This document shows positions 43,381 to 51,236 of a DNA stretch of 64,000 nt, one piece after another. Location of the stretch: NCBI RefSeq assembly GCF_900111515.1, contig NZ_FOHS01000001.1, positions 379,419 through 443,418 of the forward strand, read 5' to 3'. Positions within the stretch are counted from its first letter, which is position 1. Each line of letters opens with the position of its first letter. The DNA is from Hymenobacter actinosclerus (lineage in GTDB: Bacteria > Bacteroidota > Bacteroidia > Cytophagales > Hymenobacteraceae). The notes beneath the pieces were generated by a model. That model saw only the letters and a list, made by a program, of their open reading frames with translations. It had not been told where the DNA came from and searched no databases. A program made the position numbers and the translations under genes.

Positions 43381-44811
43381 TTATTGACCAACGGCTAAAT
43401 CAAGCGAGTTGGCGAAGGCCAGCAACTGCGACTCGCGGAAGGCGCCGCTCAGGATCTGCAGGCCAATGGGCAGGCCCTCGGAGTCGAGGCCGTTGGGCAC
43501 CGAAATGGCCGGTACGCCCGCCAGCGAGGCCTGCACCGTGAAAATATCGGCCAGGTACATAGCCAGCGTGTCCTTGTTCACCTCGCCGATGCGGAAGGCC
43601 GTGGTGGGCGTGGTGGGCAGCACCAGAAAGTCGTAGTCGCGCAGCAGCTCGTCGGTTTTCTCCTTGATGAGCCGGCGCACCCGCTGGGCTTTGGTGTAGT
43701 AGGCGTCGTAGTAGCTGGCACTCAGCACGAAGGTGCCCAGCAGAATCCGGCGCTGCACCTCGGGACCGAAGCCCTGCGAGCGGGTTTTCTTGTAGAGCGA
43801 CTCCAGGTCCGTCACGTCGGGGGCGCGGTAGCCGAACTTCACGCCGTCGTAGCGGCTCAGGTTGGAGCTGGCCTCGGCCGTGGTCAGGATGTAGTAGGTG
43901 GGCACAATGAAGTCGAGGTAGGGAAACTCCACCGCCTCCACCACGTGGCCCTGGCCGCGCAGCTGTTCCAGCGCGCTTTCGGTAGCCGCCTTTATCTCGG
44001 GGTTGAGGCCCGGCCGGTCCAGGCAATCCTGAATGTAGCCGATGCGGTAGTGCGGGGCGGGCGTCAGCTCCTGGCTGTAGGCGGGCACCGGGCGCTGGCT
44101 CACGGTGCTGTCGAACTGGTCGGGGCCGGCCATTACTTCGAGCAGCAGGGCTGCGTCTTCCACCGAGCGGGTGAGTGTGCCAATCTGATCAAACGAGGAA
44201 GCATAGGCCACCAGCCCATAGCGCGAAATGCGCGAGTAGGTAGGTTTGAAGCCCACGATGCCGCAGAACGCCGCCGGCTGGCGCACCGAGCCGCCCGTGT
44301 CGGAGCCAATCGAGGCCAGGCACATATCGGCCTGCACGGCCACGGCCGAGCCGCCCGACGAGCCGCCCGGCACCCGGTCGGGGTCGAGGGCGTTGCGGGC
44401 CGGCCCGAAGTACGACGTTTCGTTGGAAGCGCCCATGGCAAACTCGTCGCAGTTCTGGCGACCAATCAGAATGGCGTCCTCGTCGAGCAGCCGCTGCACG
44501 GCCGTGCCCGTGAACAGCGACTTGAAGCCGTCGAGGATGTGGCTGCTGCTTTGCAGCGCGTGGCCCTCGTAGGCCAGCACATCTTTCAGGCCGATAACCA
44601 TGCCCGCCAGCTGGCCGGCCGTGCCGGCGGCCAGCTTGGCATCTACGGCGGCGGCCTGGGCACGGGCTTCCTCGGGCCACACTTCCAGGAAGGCATTAAG
44701 GTTTTCCTGCCGGGCAATGTTGTCGAGGTAGTACTCAACCAGCTGCTGGCACGATACGGTGCCGGCGGCAAGTTCGCGGCGCACTTCGGAAAGGGAATCG
44801 AAACGTCTCAA
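43381..44811 (-). CDS. gatA: Glutamyl-tRNA(Gln) amidotransferase subunit A
   Basis: A 476-residue amidase-signature enzyme that releases ammonia from glutamine for transamidation of mischarged Glu-tRNA(Gln) (with GatB and GatC, not in the window). The Ser-cisSer-Lys triad is visible: Lys in MVIGLKDVLAYEG, and PGGSSGGSAVAVQADMCLASIGSDTGGSVR carries both Ser residues. KPTYSRISRYGLVAYASSFDQIG is the conserved core. The start seems to be TTG at 44811 (LRRFDSLSEV); no ATG fits. Confidence 0.95.
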   Translation of the reverse strand: MRRFDSLSEVRRELAAGTVSCQQLVEYYLDNIARQENLNAFLEVWPEEARAQAAAVDAKLAAGTAGQLAGMVIGLKDVLAYEGHALQSSSHILDGFKSLFTGTAVQRLLDEDAILIGRQNCDEFAMGASNETSYFGPARNALDPDRVPGGSSGGSAVAVQADMCLASIGSDTGGSVRQPAAFCGIVGFKPTYSRISRYGLVAYASSFDQIGTLTRSVEDAALLLEVMAGPDQFDSTVSQRPVPAYSQELTPAPHYRIGYIQDCLDRPGLNPEIKAATESALEQLRGQGHVVEAVEFPYLDFIVPTYYILTTAEASSNLSRYDGVKFGYRAPDVTDLESLYKKTRSQGFGPEVQRRILLGTFVLSASYYDAYYTKAQRVRRLIKEKTDELLRDYDFLVLPTTPTTAFRIGEVNKDTLAMYLADIFTVQASLAGVPAISVPNGLDSEGLPIGLQILSGAFRESQLLAFANSLDLAVGQ

Positions 44812-44877
44812 GACGAAGAAATTAAAGGCGGGGCCTGCAAGGCGAGGCGGAAGCGCGAAAATAGCACCCCCACCGCT

Positions 44878-44917
44878 AAAAACAGAACCGCCGGCAGATT
44901 TTGGCTGCCGGCGGTTC
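44878..44917 (-). terminator. Rho-independent terminator of the tatA pair
   Basis: Perfect 13-bp stem GAACCGCCGGCAG (44885-44897) / CTGCCGGCGGTTC (44905-44917) with a 7-base loop; the minus strand continues TGTTTTT. It lies 30 bases after the second tatA gene. Confidence 0.88.
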
Positions 44918-44946
44918 GGATAAAGCGTGGGGGCGCAGAACTGAAA

Positions 44947-45330
44947 TCAGCTAAGCTGGTCGAGGCGGGGGCGCTCAGCTTCAGGAGCGTTGGCCGCCGG
45001 CTCGGGCGTTACCACGGGCGCAATGCCGCCATCCATGGGCGGGGCCAGAATGGGGGCGGCCTCGGCTACCGGCGGGGCGGGCTGATAAGCCTGCTGCGGC
45101 TGCTGCTGCTGAAACTGCTGCTGATAGGGCTGCTGCGCGGGCTGACCGTAGTTCTCTACCTCGCTGCGAATCTCGCGCGAAGCGTCTTTGAACTCGCGGA
45201 TGCCTTTGCCCAGGCCCCGGGCCATTTCGGGAATCTTGTTGGCCCCGAAGAAAACCAGAACAACGACGAGAATGAGAATCAACTCACTGCCGCCGATATC
45301 ACCCAGAAACAAAAAAACAGGCGTTTGCAT
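44947..45330 (-). CDS. tatA: Twin-arginine translocase TatA/TatE subunit (with Gln-rich tail)
   Basis: 127 residues. The N-terminal membrane helix (GSELILILVVVLVFFGANKIP) and amphipathic helix (MARGLGKGIREFKDASREI) are the TatA signature; TatA oligomers form the pore for folded proteins. The C-terminal 70 residues are rich in Gln, Pro and Ala, longer than usual. It is the second of two tandem tatA genes, 11 bases after the first. tatC is not in the window. Confidence 0.9.
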   Translation of the reverse strand: MQTPVFLFLGDIGGSELILILVVVLVFFGANKIPEMARGLGKGIREFKDASREIRSEVENYGQPAQQPYQQQFQQQQPQQAYQPAPPVAEAAPILAPPMDGGIAPVVTPEPAANAPEAERPRLDQLS

Positions 45331-45341
45331 AATGGAAGGGG

Positions 45342-45575
45342 TTATTGACGGGGCGCAGCCGGGTCGTTGGGGTTGGTTGGGTTCACGGACCGGTCGCGGA
45401 ATTCAGGCTTTTCTTCCTTCGAAGCGTCCTTGAACTCGCGGATGCCCTGGCCCATGCCCCGGAACAGCTCCGGAATGCGCTTGGCTCCGAAAAGCAGAAT
45501 GATGGCGAGGCCAATGAGCAGGATTTCGGTACCACCGAAGTTACCGATTCCGAGCAGGAGGGTGGCAAAGTTCAT
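45342..45575 (-). CDS. tatA: Twin-arginine translocase TatA/TatE subunit
   Basis: 77 residues from ATG 45575. It has the TatA pattern: a short periplasmic Gly-rich start (GIGNFGGTEI), a membrane helix (LLIGLAIILLFGAKRIP) and an amphipathic helix (LFRGMGQGIREFKDASKEEK). It shares the GQGIREFKDAS/GKGIREFKDAS helix with the downstream paralogue, so the pair arose by tandem duplication. TACCTTTA on the minus strand at 45647-45654 may be its -7 element. Confidence 0.92.
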   Translation of the reverse strand: MNFATLLLGIGNFGGTEILLIGLAIILLFGAKRIPELFRGMGQGIREFKDASKEEKPEFRDRSVNPTNPNDPAAPRQ

Positions 45576-45884
45576 ATGGGGCAGGCCAAGGGCCAGAGTT
45601 AGAAGGTCAAAGCACAGTATACGCAACGGGTGCGCTCCTAGATTGGTAAAGGTACCGCATAATTCGAAAAACAGTTCCGCGCCAGCCTACATTCCGGCGC
45701 CGGGTGCAGCGGGTCGGCGGTTTTCATCCGGCCTTCATGCCGCACGGTTAAAGCCAACCAGAAAACGAGGCAGTTGGGCCGGCAAAAGGGGCGTTTTAAC
45801 GGTTTTACACCGCCAAAACGGCGCCAGCGCTGTTATTTAGTAAATCCGGAAGCCATTGGCTCCCTTAATTTTTATTGCACCGCT

Positions 45885-46841
45885 ATGCTATTGGAAGAAT
45901 CGACATTTCCTCCCAAAACGCAACCGGGCCATTCACGGGCTCAGGAAATCCGTCGGCTTGCCGCCCTTCAGTCCTACGAAGTCCTGGACACCCCGCCCGA
46001 AGCCGCCTTCGACGATCTGGTGCGCCTGGCCTCCTATATCTGCAACACGCCCATTTCGCTGGTTTCGCTGCTCGATGGCGAGCGGCAGTGGTTTAAGGCC
46101 CGCACCGACCAGAACTGGCCCGAAAGCACCCCGCGCGAAATGGCTTTTTGCCAGCATGCCATTCAGGGCTGCACGCTTTATGAAATTGAGGATGCCACGC
46201 TCCACCCGCTGTTCGAGCACAACGAATTAGTAACCGGCGACCCGAATATCCGCTTCTATGCCGGCTACCCGCTGCTTACGCCCCAGGGCGATGCGCTGGG
46301 CACGCTCTGCGCCATCGATACCGTACCCCGCCGCCTCACCGACAGCCAGCGCAATGCCCTGGCCGTGCTGGCCCGCGAGGTAGTGGCGCACCTGGAGCTG
46401 CGCCGTGCCCGCCTCGAACTGGAGCAGGAGCGCCTGAAACTCGACGACCTGCTGCGCCTGGCCAACGATACGGCCGAAAACCTGTACCTGAGCAAAAGCC
46501 AGAACGAAATCTTCATCAAGCAGGACCACAAGCTGATGCGGCTTAAAACCGCCGATATCCGCTACATCGAAGCCCTGGGCGACTACGTGAATATCTTTGC
46601 CGGCTCGGAGCGGTTCACCATCTATAGCACGATGAAGGAGCTGGAAAGCCGCCTGCCGGTCCGCGACTTTGCCCGCGTGCACCGCAAATACATCGTGCGC
46701 CTCGACCGCATCATTACCATCGAAAGCGACGCGGTGCTGGTAGAAGCCGACCGCGGGGCCGAAGGCGGCCCCAGCCTGCTGCCCGTGCCCATCGGCAACT
46801 CCTTTAAAGCCGCGCTACTAAGCCGGCTCAACCTGGTGTGA
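45885..46841 (+). CDS. GAF-domain LytTR-type transcriptional regulator
   Basis: 318 residues. Residues about 15-170 form a GAF sensor domain (LASYICNTPISLVSLLDGER, REMAFCQHAIQG, IRFYAGYPLLTPQGDALGTL). A short coiled stretch (ELRRARLELEQERLKLDDLL) leads to a LytTR DNA-binding domain (FIKQDHKLMRLKTADIRYIEALGDYVNIF, and ARVHRKYIVRLDRI). Such proteins bind direct-repeat promoters as dimers; the GAF domain would sense a small molecule or redox state. There is no receiver domain or neighbouring kinase. I choose ATG 45885 over the open frame upstream. Confidence 0.88.
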   Translation: MLLEESTFPPKTQPGHSRAQEIRRLAALQSYEVLDTPPEAAFDDLVRLASYICNTPISLVSLLDGERQWFKARTDQNWPESTPREMAFCQHAIQGCTLYEIEDATLHPLFEHNELVTGDPNIRFYAGYPLLTPQGDALGTLCAIDTVPRRLTDSQRNALAVLAREVVAHLELRRARLELEQERLKLDDLLRLANDTAENLYLSKSQNEIFIKQDHKLMRLKTADIRYIEALGDYVNIFAGSERFTIYSTMKELESRLPVRDFARVHRKYIVRLDRIITIESDAVLVEADRGAEGGPSLLPVPIGNSFKAALLSRLNLV

Positions 46842-46940
46842 GCCGCGCGGGCTGCCCGACAGCAACCCACAAACCCGGCCCTTCATCGAGAGAAAAGGGC
46901 TGTTGGGCGAAATTGGGGCATGCCAGCCTCCGCACTCCGG
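46842..46940. other. Spacer after the GAF-LytTR gene
   Basis: No gene seen. It includes GGGCCG-rich and AGAAAAGGGC sequence and leads into the putative small RNA starting near 46945. Confidence 0.4.
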
Positions 46941-46944
46941 TATC

Positions 46945-47080
46945 TTTCGCCTGGTTATCGGGAGTTTACCTCATCCGCAACGGCTAGCAATAGCCGCCTG
47001 CTGATGGCGGAGGGATTCCGGTAGCTAAGTTTGTTTTCATAGCTCGGAAAGCCCGGTTCCTTTGGAGCCGGGTTTTTTAT
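46945..47080 (+). ncRNA. Candidate small structured RNA with its own terminator
   Basis: A -7-like TATCTTTC at 46941-46948 is followed by about 130 bases with local structure: GGCTA-GCAA-TAGCC (a 5-bp stem closed by a GNRA tetraloop, 46981-46994) inside a TCCGC/GCGGA stem, then a Rho-independent terminator CCCGGTTCC (47052-47060) / GGAGCCGGG (47064-47072) and TTTTTT. There is no open frame, and no plus-strand gene follows, so it is not a leader. It may instead be only the 3' end of the upstream transcript. I do not recognise the family. Confidence 0.35.
47052..47078 (+). terminator. Rho-independent terminator
   Basis: Nine-bp stem (one T-G pair), 3-base loop and six T residues on the plus strand. 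It ends either the GAF-LytTR transcript 210 bases downstream of its stop, or a separate small RNA. Confidence 0.85.
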
Positions 47081-47154
47081 TTTAGGCACTGAGGATCAGG
47101 AAGTAGCAGGCGGGCATCAATGCCCCATGCCAGATAAATGAAGAGTCGCGTTTC

Positions 47155-47182
47155 CTCCCTGCTCCCTGCTCCCTGCTCCCTA
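47155..47182. repeat. Heptad tandem repeat CTCCCTG at the EnvC-like gene stop
   Basis: Three exact tandem CTCCCTG units and a fourth CTCCCTA; the last unit contains the stop codon of the minus-strand gene. A weak complementary partner (CAGGAAGTAGCAGGCGGG, 47097-47114) lies 40 bases away. Confidence 0.75.
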
Positions 47183-48544
47183 TTTCCGGCCGAGCCAGTT
47201 TTCGGGGTTGAGATTGGCGCTGTTGTGCCAAACCTGAAACTGCACTTCGGAGGTGCCCTCGGAATTGGTGGACACCGTGCCTAGGGTCTGGCGGGCGTCG
47301 ATGGTTTGCCCTTCACTGACGCTGACATTGCGCAGCTTGGCATACACCGTGAAATAGTCGCCGTGCTGCACCATCACGATGTTGCCCATGCCCGGCACGC
47401 TGGCTACCGTGAGCACCTTGCCACTGAAAACGGCCCGCACCGCCTCGCCCGAATTGGTCTGAATATCGACGCCGCGGTTCTCGACCACCACGTTTTTGAG
47501 CACCGGGTGGTTGTGGCGGCCGAAGCGCTGGCTGATGAACCCCTTGCCCACGGGCCAGGGCAGGCGGCCCCGGTTGTCGGTGAAGGAGGCGGCCAGCTTG
47601 GCGGTTTCGGGCGTCAGCGTTACGCGGTCAGTGCGCTCGGCCCGGGTGGCGGCGGCTTCTTCGGCGGCGGCCGTGGCCGGGGTGCGCGAGGTAGCGCCGG
47701 GGCTGCGGCCCGCATTGGCGGCCACTTCGGCGGCGCGGGCTTTGGCGGCGGCCCGGCGCGCGGCTTCGCGGGCGGCGCGGGCAATTTCCTCGCGCACGCG
47801 CAGCGCAATCAGGTTGTCGAGCCGGCTGATGGCGCGCTGGCGGTCGGCCAGCTCCTTGCGCAGGCTTTCTTCCTGCTGCGTGAGCTTGACGATTACCTGA
47901 TCCTGCTGCACTTTAAGCGTGGTCAGGGTTTTCTTTTCCGAAAGCTGGGTGTTCAGCAGCGAGCCTTTCTGCTGGCGCTGCTGCTGCAGGCCGCTGAGCT
48001 GCTGCCCCAGGCGCCGCTGGGCCTGGGTAATCTGGGTGGCCTGGGCCTGGCGCACCTCGGTGTACTGGCGGATGTAGCGCAGGCGCAGCAGAAACTGGTT
48101 GAACGACTCGGCCGCGAACAGAAACATGAGGCGGTTGTAGCCGTTGGCCGTTTTCGAGCCCGCATAAATCAGGCGGGCATACTCGGCCTTGAGGCGGTCC
48201 AGGCGCTGGCGCGTCTGCTGCACCTGGCCCTCGGTCTGCTGCACGTCGCCCTCAATGTAGCGCAGCTCCGAGCTGATGTTTTTGATAACGCCCTGCTGCA
48301 CCACCAGCTTTTCCTGGATGGCGTTGAGCTGCCCCACCGAGGCCTGCTTTTTCTGCTGGGTCTGGGCCAGAATCCGGCTGGTTTCCTGAATGCGCTTGAG
48401 GTTGGCCCGCCGCTCGCGCTCCAGCTGGGCCTTGCTTTTTTTGGTAGTCGGGACTTTTTTCTGGGCCTGCGCCACCGGCGCGGCCGCACCGGCCAGCAGC
48501 AGCGTCAGCAGCAAAAGCACGCCCGGTTTACTTCTTGCGCGCAT
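47180..48544 (-). CDS. EnvC-like murein hydrolase activator, degenerate M23 domain
   Basis: 454 residues: a signal peptide, a long coiled coil (about residues 30-255, e.g. KKQASVGQLNAIQEKLVVQQ), an Ala/Arg-rich linker, and a C-terminal LytM/M23 fold (GFISQRFGRHNHPVLKNVVV to the end). Active M23 enzymes need H...D and HxH zinc ligands; here the first His is replaced (VVENRGVDIQ) and the HxH site reads VQFQVWHN, so zinc binding is probably lost. This matches EnvC, which activates amidases without cutting peptidoglycan itself. Its start overlaps the end of the DUF4292 gene by 17 bases. Confidence 0.9.
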   Translation of the reverse strand: MRARSKPGVLLLLTLLLAGAAAPVAQAQKKVPTTKKSKAQLERERRANLKRIQETSRILAQTQQKKQASVGQLNAIQEKLVVQQGVIKNISSELRYIEGDVQQTEGQVQQTRQRLDRLKAEYARLIYAGSKTANGYNRLMFLFAAESFNQFLLRLRYIRQYTEVRQAQATQITQAQRRLGQQLSGLQQQRQQKGSLLNTQLSEKKTLTTLKVQQDQVIVKLTQQEESLRKELADRQRAISRLDNLIALRVREEIARAAREAARRAAAKARAAEVAANAGRSPGATSRTPATAAAEEAAATRAERTDRVTLTPETAKLAASFTDNRGRLPWPVGKGFISQRFGRHNHPVLKNVVVENRGVDIQTNSGEAVRAVFSGKVLTVASVPGMGNIVMVQHGDYFTVYAKLRNVSVSEGQTIDARQTLGTVSTNSEGTSEVQFQVWHNSANLNPENWLGRK

Positions 48545-49301
48545 AGCCTTTGGGTACGGAGAACGGGAATTGCAGCCGGCCCTTGTCCAGGTCCACGGCC
48601 CGGTAAGTCAGGGTGATGACGGTGGGGGCCTGTTGGTCGGGCTGCTGCACCTGCACCTGGGTTTCGAAGGCGAAAGGCTGGGGGTTGCTTTCGAGCTGGC
48701 GGAAATCGGCGTAGTCCACCGTCAGCTGGTGAGCCCGCACCGAATCCTGCACCAGCAGCTGGCGCGGGCGGCCCTGGGCCAAATCCACGAGCTGCATAAT
48801 CAGCAGGCCGGCCTGGGCGTAGCGCACGCGCTGCACCGTGCCCTCGGTGGTTACGGCCGGCTGGGTAGCGGGGCTGAGCGGGGCCAGGTAGTTGCCCAGC
48901 AGCAGGGCCTGCAGCATGTCGAAGGTGACGGGTACGTTCAGCCGCTTGCTCAGGTAGGCAAAGTCGCCGGCGTAGTACTCGCGGTGCAGCTTATCGAGCA
49001 CCTGCACCGAGTCGCGGGTGATGTAGAGCCGCCCGCCCTCAATGCCCAGCAACGACGCCGACAGCCAGATAACGCTGTCTTTGCGCATGCGCAGATTAAC
49101 GTTGGCGCTCTGGTCGCCGAACTGGGCCTTGCCCTTGGCGGTCATGAACTGGAAGTCGAGGTTGGTCGCCTTTACCGCCTCGGGCACCGGGTTGGTGGCC
49201 GAGGGGCTGGTGGCAGTTGGCAGCAGCTTTTTGGTGCAGCTGCCCAGCAGCAGGGGCAGGGCCAGCAGTACGCTCAGCAGCAGCGCGGGGCGGTTATTCA
49301 T
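48528..49301 (-). CDS. DUF4292 lipoprotein
   Basis: 257 residues. The lipobox is LLLGSC (Cys near residue 22), followed by TKKLLPTATSPSATNPVPE. The remainder looks like a LolA/LolB-type half-barrel: NLDFQFMTAKGKAQFG, NVNLRMRKDSVIWLSASLLGIEGGRLYITRDSVQVLD. Such proteins carry or insert lipids or lipoproteins at the outer membrane; a LolB-like role is inference. It overlaps both neighbours (8 bases with the TPR gene, 17 with the EnvC-like gene), so the three are translated together. Confidence 0.85.
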   Translation of the reverse strand: MNNRPALLLSVLLALPLLLGSCTKKLLPTATSPSATNPVPEAVKATNLDFQFMTAKGKAQFGDQSANVNLRMRKDSVIWLSASLLGIEGGRLYITRDSVQVLDKLHREYYAGDFAYLSKRLNVPVTFDMLQALLLGNYLAPLSPATQPAVTTEGTVQRVRYAQAGLLIMQLVDLAQGRPRQLLVQDSVRAHQLTVDYADFRQLESNPQPFAFETQVQVQQPDQQAPTVITLTYRAVDLDKGRLQFPFSVPKGYARKK

Positions 49302-51111
49302 AGAGTTTCTTGTCCTTTATTTTGCGGTTGATAAGCGCCGAAGCGCCGCCTTTCTGGCTGGCGCGTTGCCACTCGGCCACTGCCTTGTCTTTGTCGCCGA
49401 GCTGAAACAGCACGTCGCCGTAGTGCTCGACAATGGTGGCCTCAGAGGAGAAGCGCAGCGCTGTTTCCAGGGCCCGCCGGGCGCCGGCGTAGTCTTTGAG
49501 CTGGTAGAGCACCCAGGCGTAGGTGTCGAGGTAGGTGGGATTTTCGGGGAACTGCTTTACCAGCTTGCCCGCCATTTCCCTGGCCTTGTCCAGCTTCTCG
49601 CGCCGGAGCGACAGAAAGTAGCTGTAGTTGTTGAGGGCCTGGGCGTTGTTGGCATCGAAGGTCAGGGCCGCTTCGTAGGCCGCGTCCGATTTGGCGTAGT
49701 CCTTGAGCTCGTGGTAGGCGTCGCCGAGCTGGGTATCGAACTGGGCCAGCAGCTCGGGGTTGTCGGTGGCCAGCTTGCGGCCGTATTCGAGCGACTTCAC
49801 GGCCTTGGCCGGCTGCTTTTCCAGCTGGTGGCCCACGCCGTTGTAAAACCACAGCGGCGCCTGGTTCGGGAACAACTCCAGCGCCTGCCCGGTATGGGCC
49901 AGCAGCGAGTCGGTCTGGCTCAGCTCGGCGTCAATCAGCACCACCTGCTGCCAGATCTGGTAGCGCGAGTTGTCGAGCTTAATGGCCTTGAGGTAGTTGG
50001 CGCGGGCGGCGGCGCGGTTGCCGGTTACAGTTTCAATGTCGCCGGCAATAGAAAACGCCTTGGCCTCGCGCGGATGCACCCGCACCGTAATGGCGGCCAG
50101 CGCGCGGGCTGTTTCGTTGAGGCCGGGGCTGGGCAGCTGCTTGAGGTACTCAATCAGGATGCGCACCTTATCGTCAATATCGAGGCTGGGGCTCTCGAAT
50201 GCCTGTTTCAGCTGGCGCTCCGATTCGGGCCGGTTGTTTTGGAGCCGGTACACATCGGCCAGAATCATGCGGGCCCGGGGGTTGTCGGGGTCGACGCGCA
50301 AAGCCTGGTTGGCCACTCGCACGGCGTCGTCGAAGCGGCGGTTGGAGGCGTAGAGCTGGGCCTGGGCCAGCACGTAGCGCGGCTCATCGGGGTTCGACTT
50401 GATAAGCGACTCGCCCTCCTGCAGGGCCTGGTCGAGCTTGTTCTGGCGCAGGTAAATCTGCTGCTTCTTGAACGATATTTCGTCGAGCGGCCCGAACTTC
50501 TGCTCGGCCTGCCCGAAGGTAGTCAGGGCCTCATCGAGCCGGCCCTGGGCCACGTACAAATCGGCCAGGTTAAAAAGGTAGTAGTTGGAATCGGGCACCC
50601 GCTCGATGAGGGTGGTGTACACTTTGGTGGCCTCCTCGTATTGCTTCTGCGAAGTGTAAATCTGGGCCAGCAGCAGGTAGTAGTAGGGGTTCTGCGGATC
50701 GAGCCTGACAGCGGCCCGCCCAAAATTGGTAGCATCCTGCAGGTTGCCGCTCAGCAGGTTGGCCTCGGCAATCTTGTAGCTGACGGCCGCGTTGCCGGGG
50801 CTCAGGGCGTAGGCTTTCAGCAGGCGCTCCAGGGCCTTGTTGTAATCTTCGAGCAGCACGTAGCGCACGCCATCCACGAAGTACGCCTCGCTCATTTCGC
50901 GCTCTTTGGGCGTGAGCTCGCGCGGCTGCCGGGCCGCCGCGTCGAGGGTTGCGCGGCGGGCCAGCTCCCGGCGCTCCTTGCGGCTGAGCTTGGCCGGCGC
51001 GGCGTTGGGCCGGCCGGGCGCCGGGGTTGCTTTTTGCTGGGCATACCCCGGCCCGGCCAGCAGCAACAAACTCAGCACCAGGGGCAGCAGCAACGCGCGG
51101 AAATGAGGCAT
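49294..51111 (-). CDS. Secreted TPR protein
   Basis: 605 residues with a signal peptide (FRALLLPLVLSLLLLAGPGYAQQ) and at least ten tetratricopeptide repeats from about residue 75 to the C-terminus (e.g. AAVSYKIAEANLLSGNLQDA, PYYYLLLAQIYTSQKQYEEA, AQALNNYSYFLSLRREKLDKA, TYLDTYAWVLYQLKDYAGA). TPR arrays scaffold protein complexes; this one is periplasmic or outer-membrane. It is the first gene of the three-gene overlapping operon with DUF4292 and the EnvC-like protein, so it probably takes part in envelope biogenesis. Confidence 0.9.
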   Translation of the reverse strand: MPHFRALLLPLVLSLLLLAGPGYAQQKATPAPGRPNAAPAKLSRKERRELARRATLDAAARQPRELTPKEREMSEAYFVDGVRYVLLEDYNKALERLLKAYALSPGNAAVSYKIAEANLLSGNLQDATNFGRAAVRLDPQNPYYYLLLAQIYTSQKQYEEATKVYTTLIERVPDSNYYLFNLADLYVAQGRLDEALTTFGQAEQKFGPLDEISFKKQQIYLRQNKLDQALQEGESLIKSNPDEPRYVLAQAQLYASNRRFDDAVRVANQALRVDPDNPRARMILADVYRLQNNRPESERQLKQAFESPSLDIDDKVRILIEYLKQLPSPGLNETARALAAITVRVHPREAKAFSIAGDIETVTGNRAAARANYLKAIKLDNSRYQIWQQVVLIDAELSQTDSLLAHTGQALELFPNQAPLWFYNGVGHQLEKQPAKAVKSLEYGRKLATDNPELLAQFDTQLGDAYHELKDYAKSDAAYEAALTFDANNAQALNNYSYFLSLRREKLDKAREMAGKLVKQFPENPTYLDTYAWVLYQLKDYAGARRALETALRFSSEATIVEHYGDVLFQLGDKDKAVAEWQRASQKGGASALINRKIKDKKLYE

Positions 51112-51236
51112 AGGGAAAGCGGGCAGGCCGAAGGTAGAGCGGCCTGCCGTGAAGATAAAGAAAAGGGCGGCGGTTGGTAGCTAAGCCGCCCAAGGCTGCC
51201 GCTGCCAACCGCCGCCCGCCATTTGCCTAACGCTGT

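Noticed and set aside
46980..47020. Hammerhead ribozyme, because of CTGATG
   Set aside because: The core needs CTGATGA followed by a stem and GAAA; the sequence continues CTGATGGCGG and lacks the GAAA segment.
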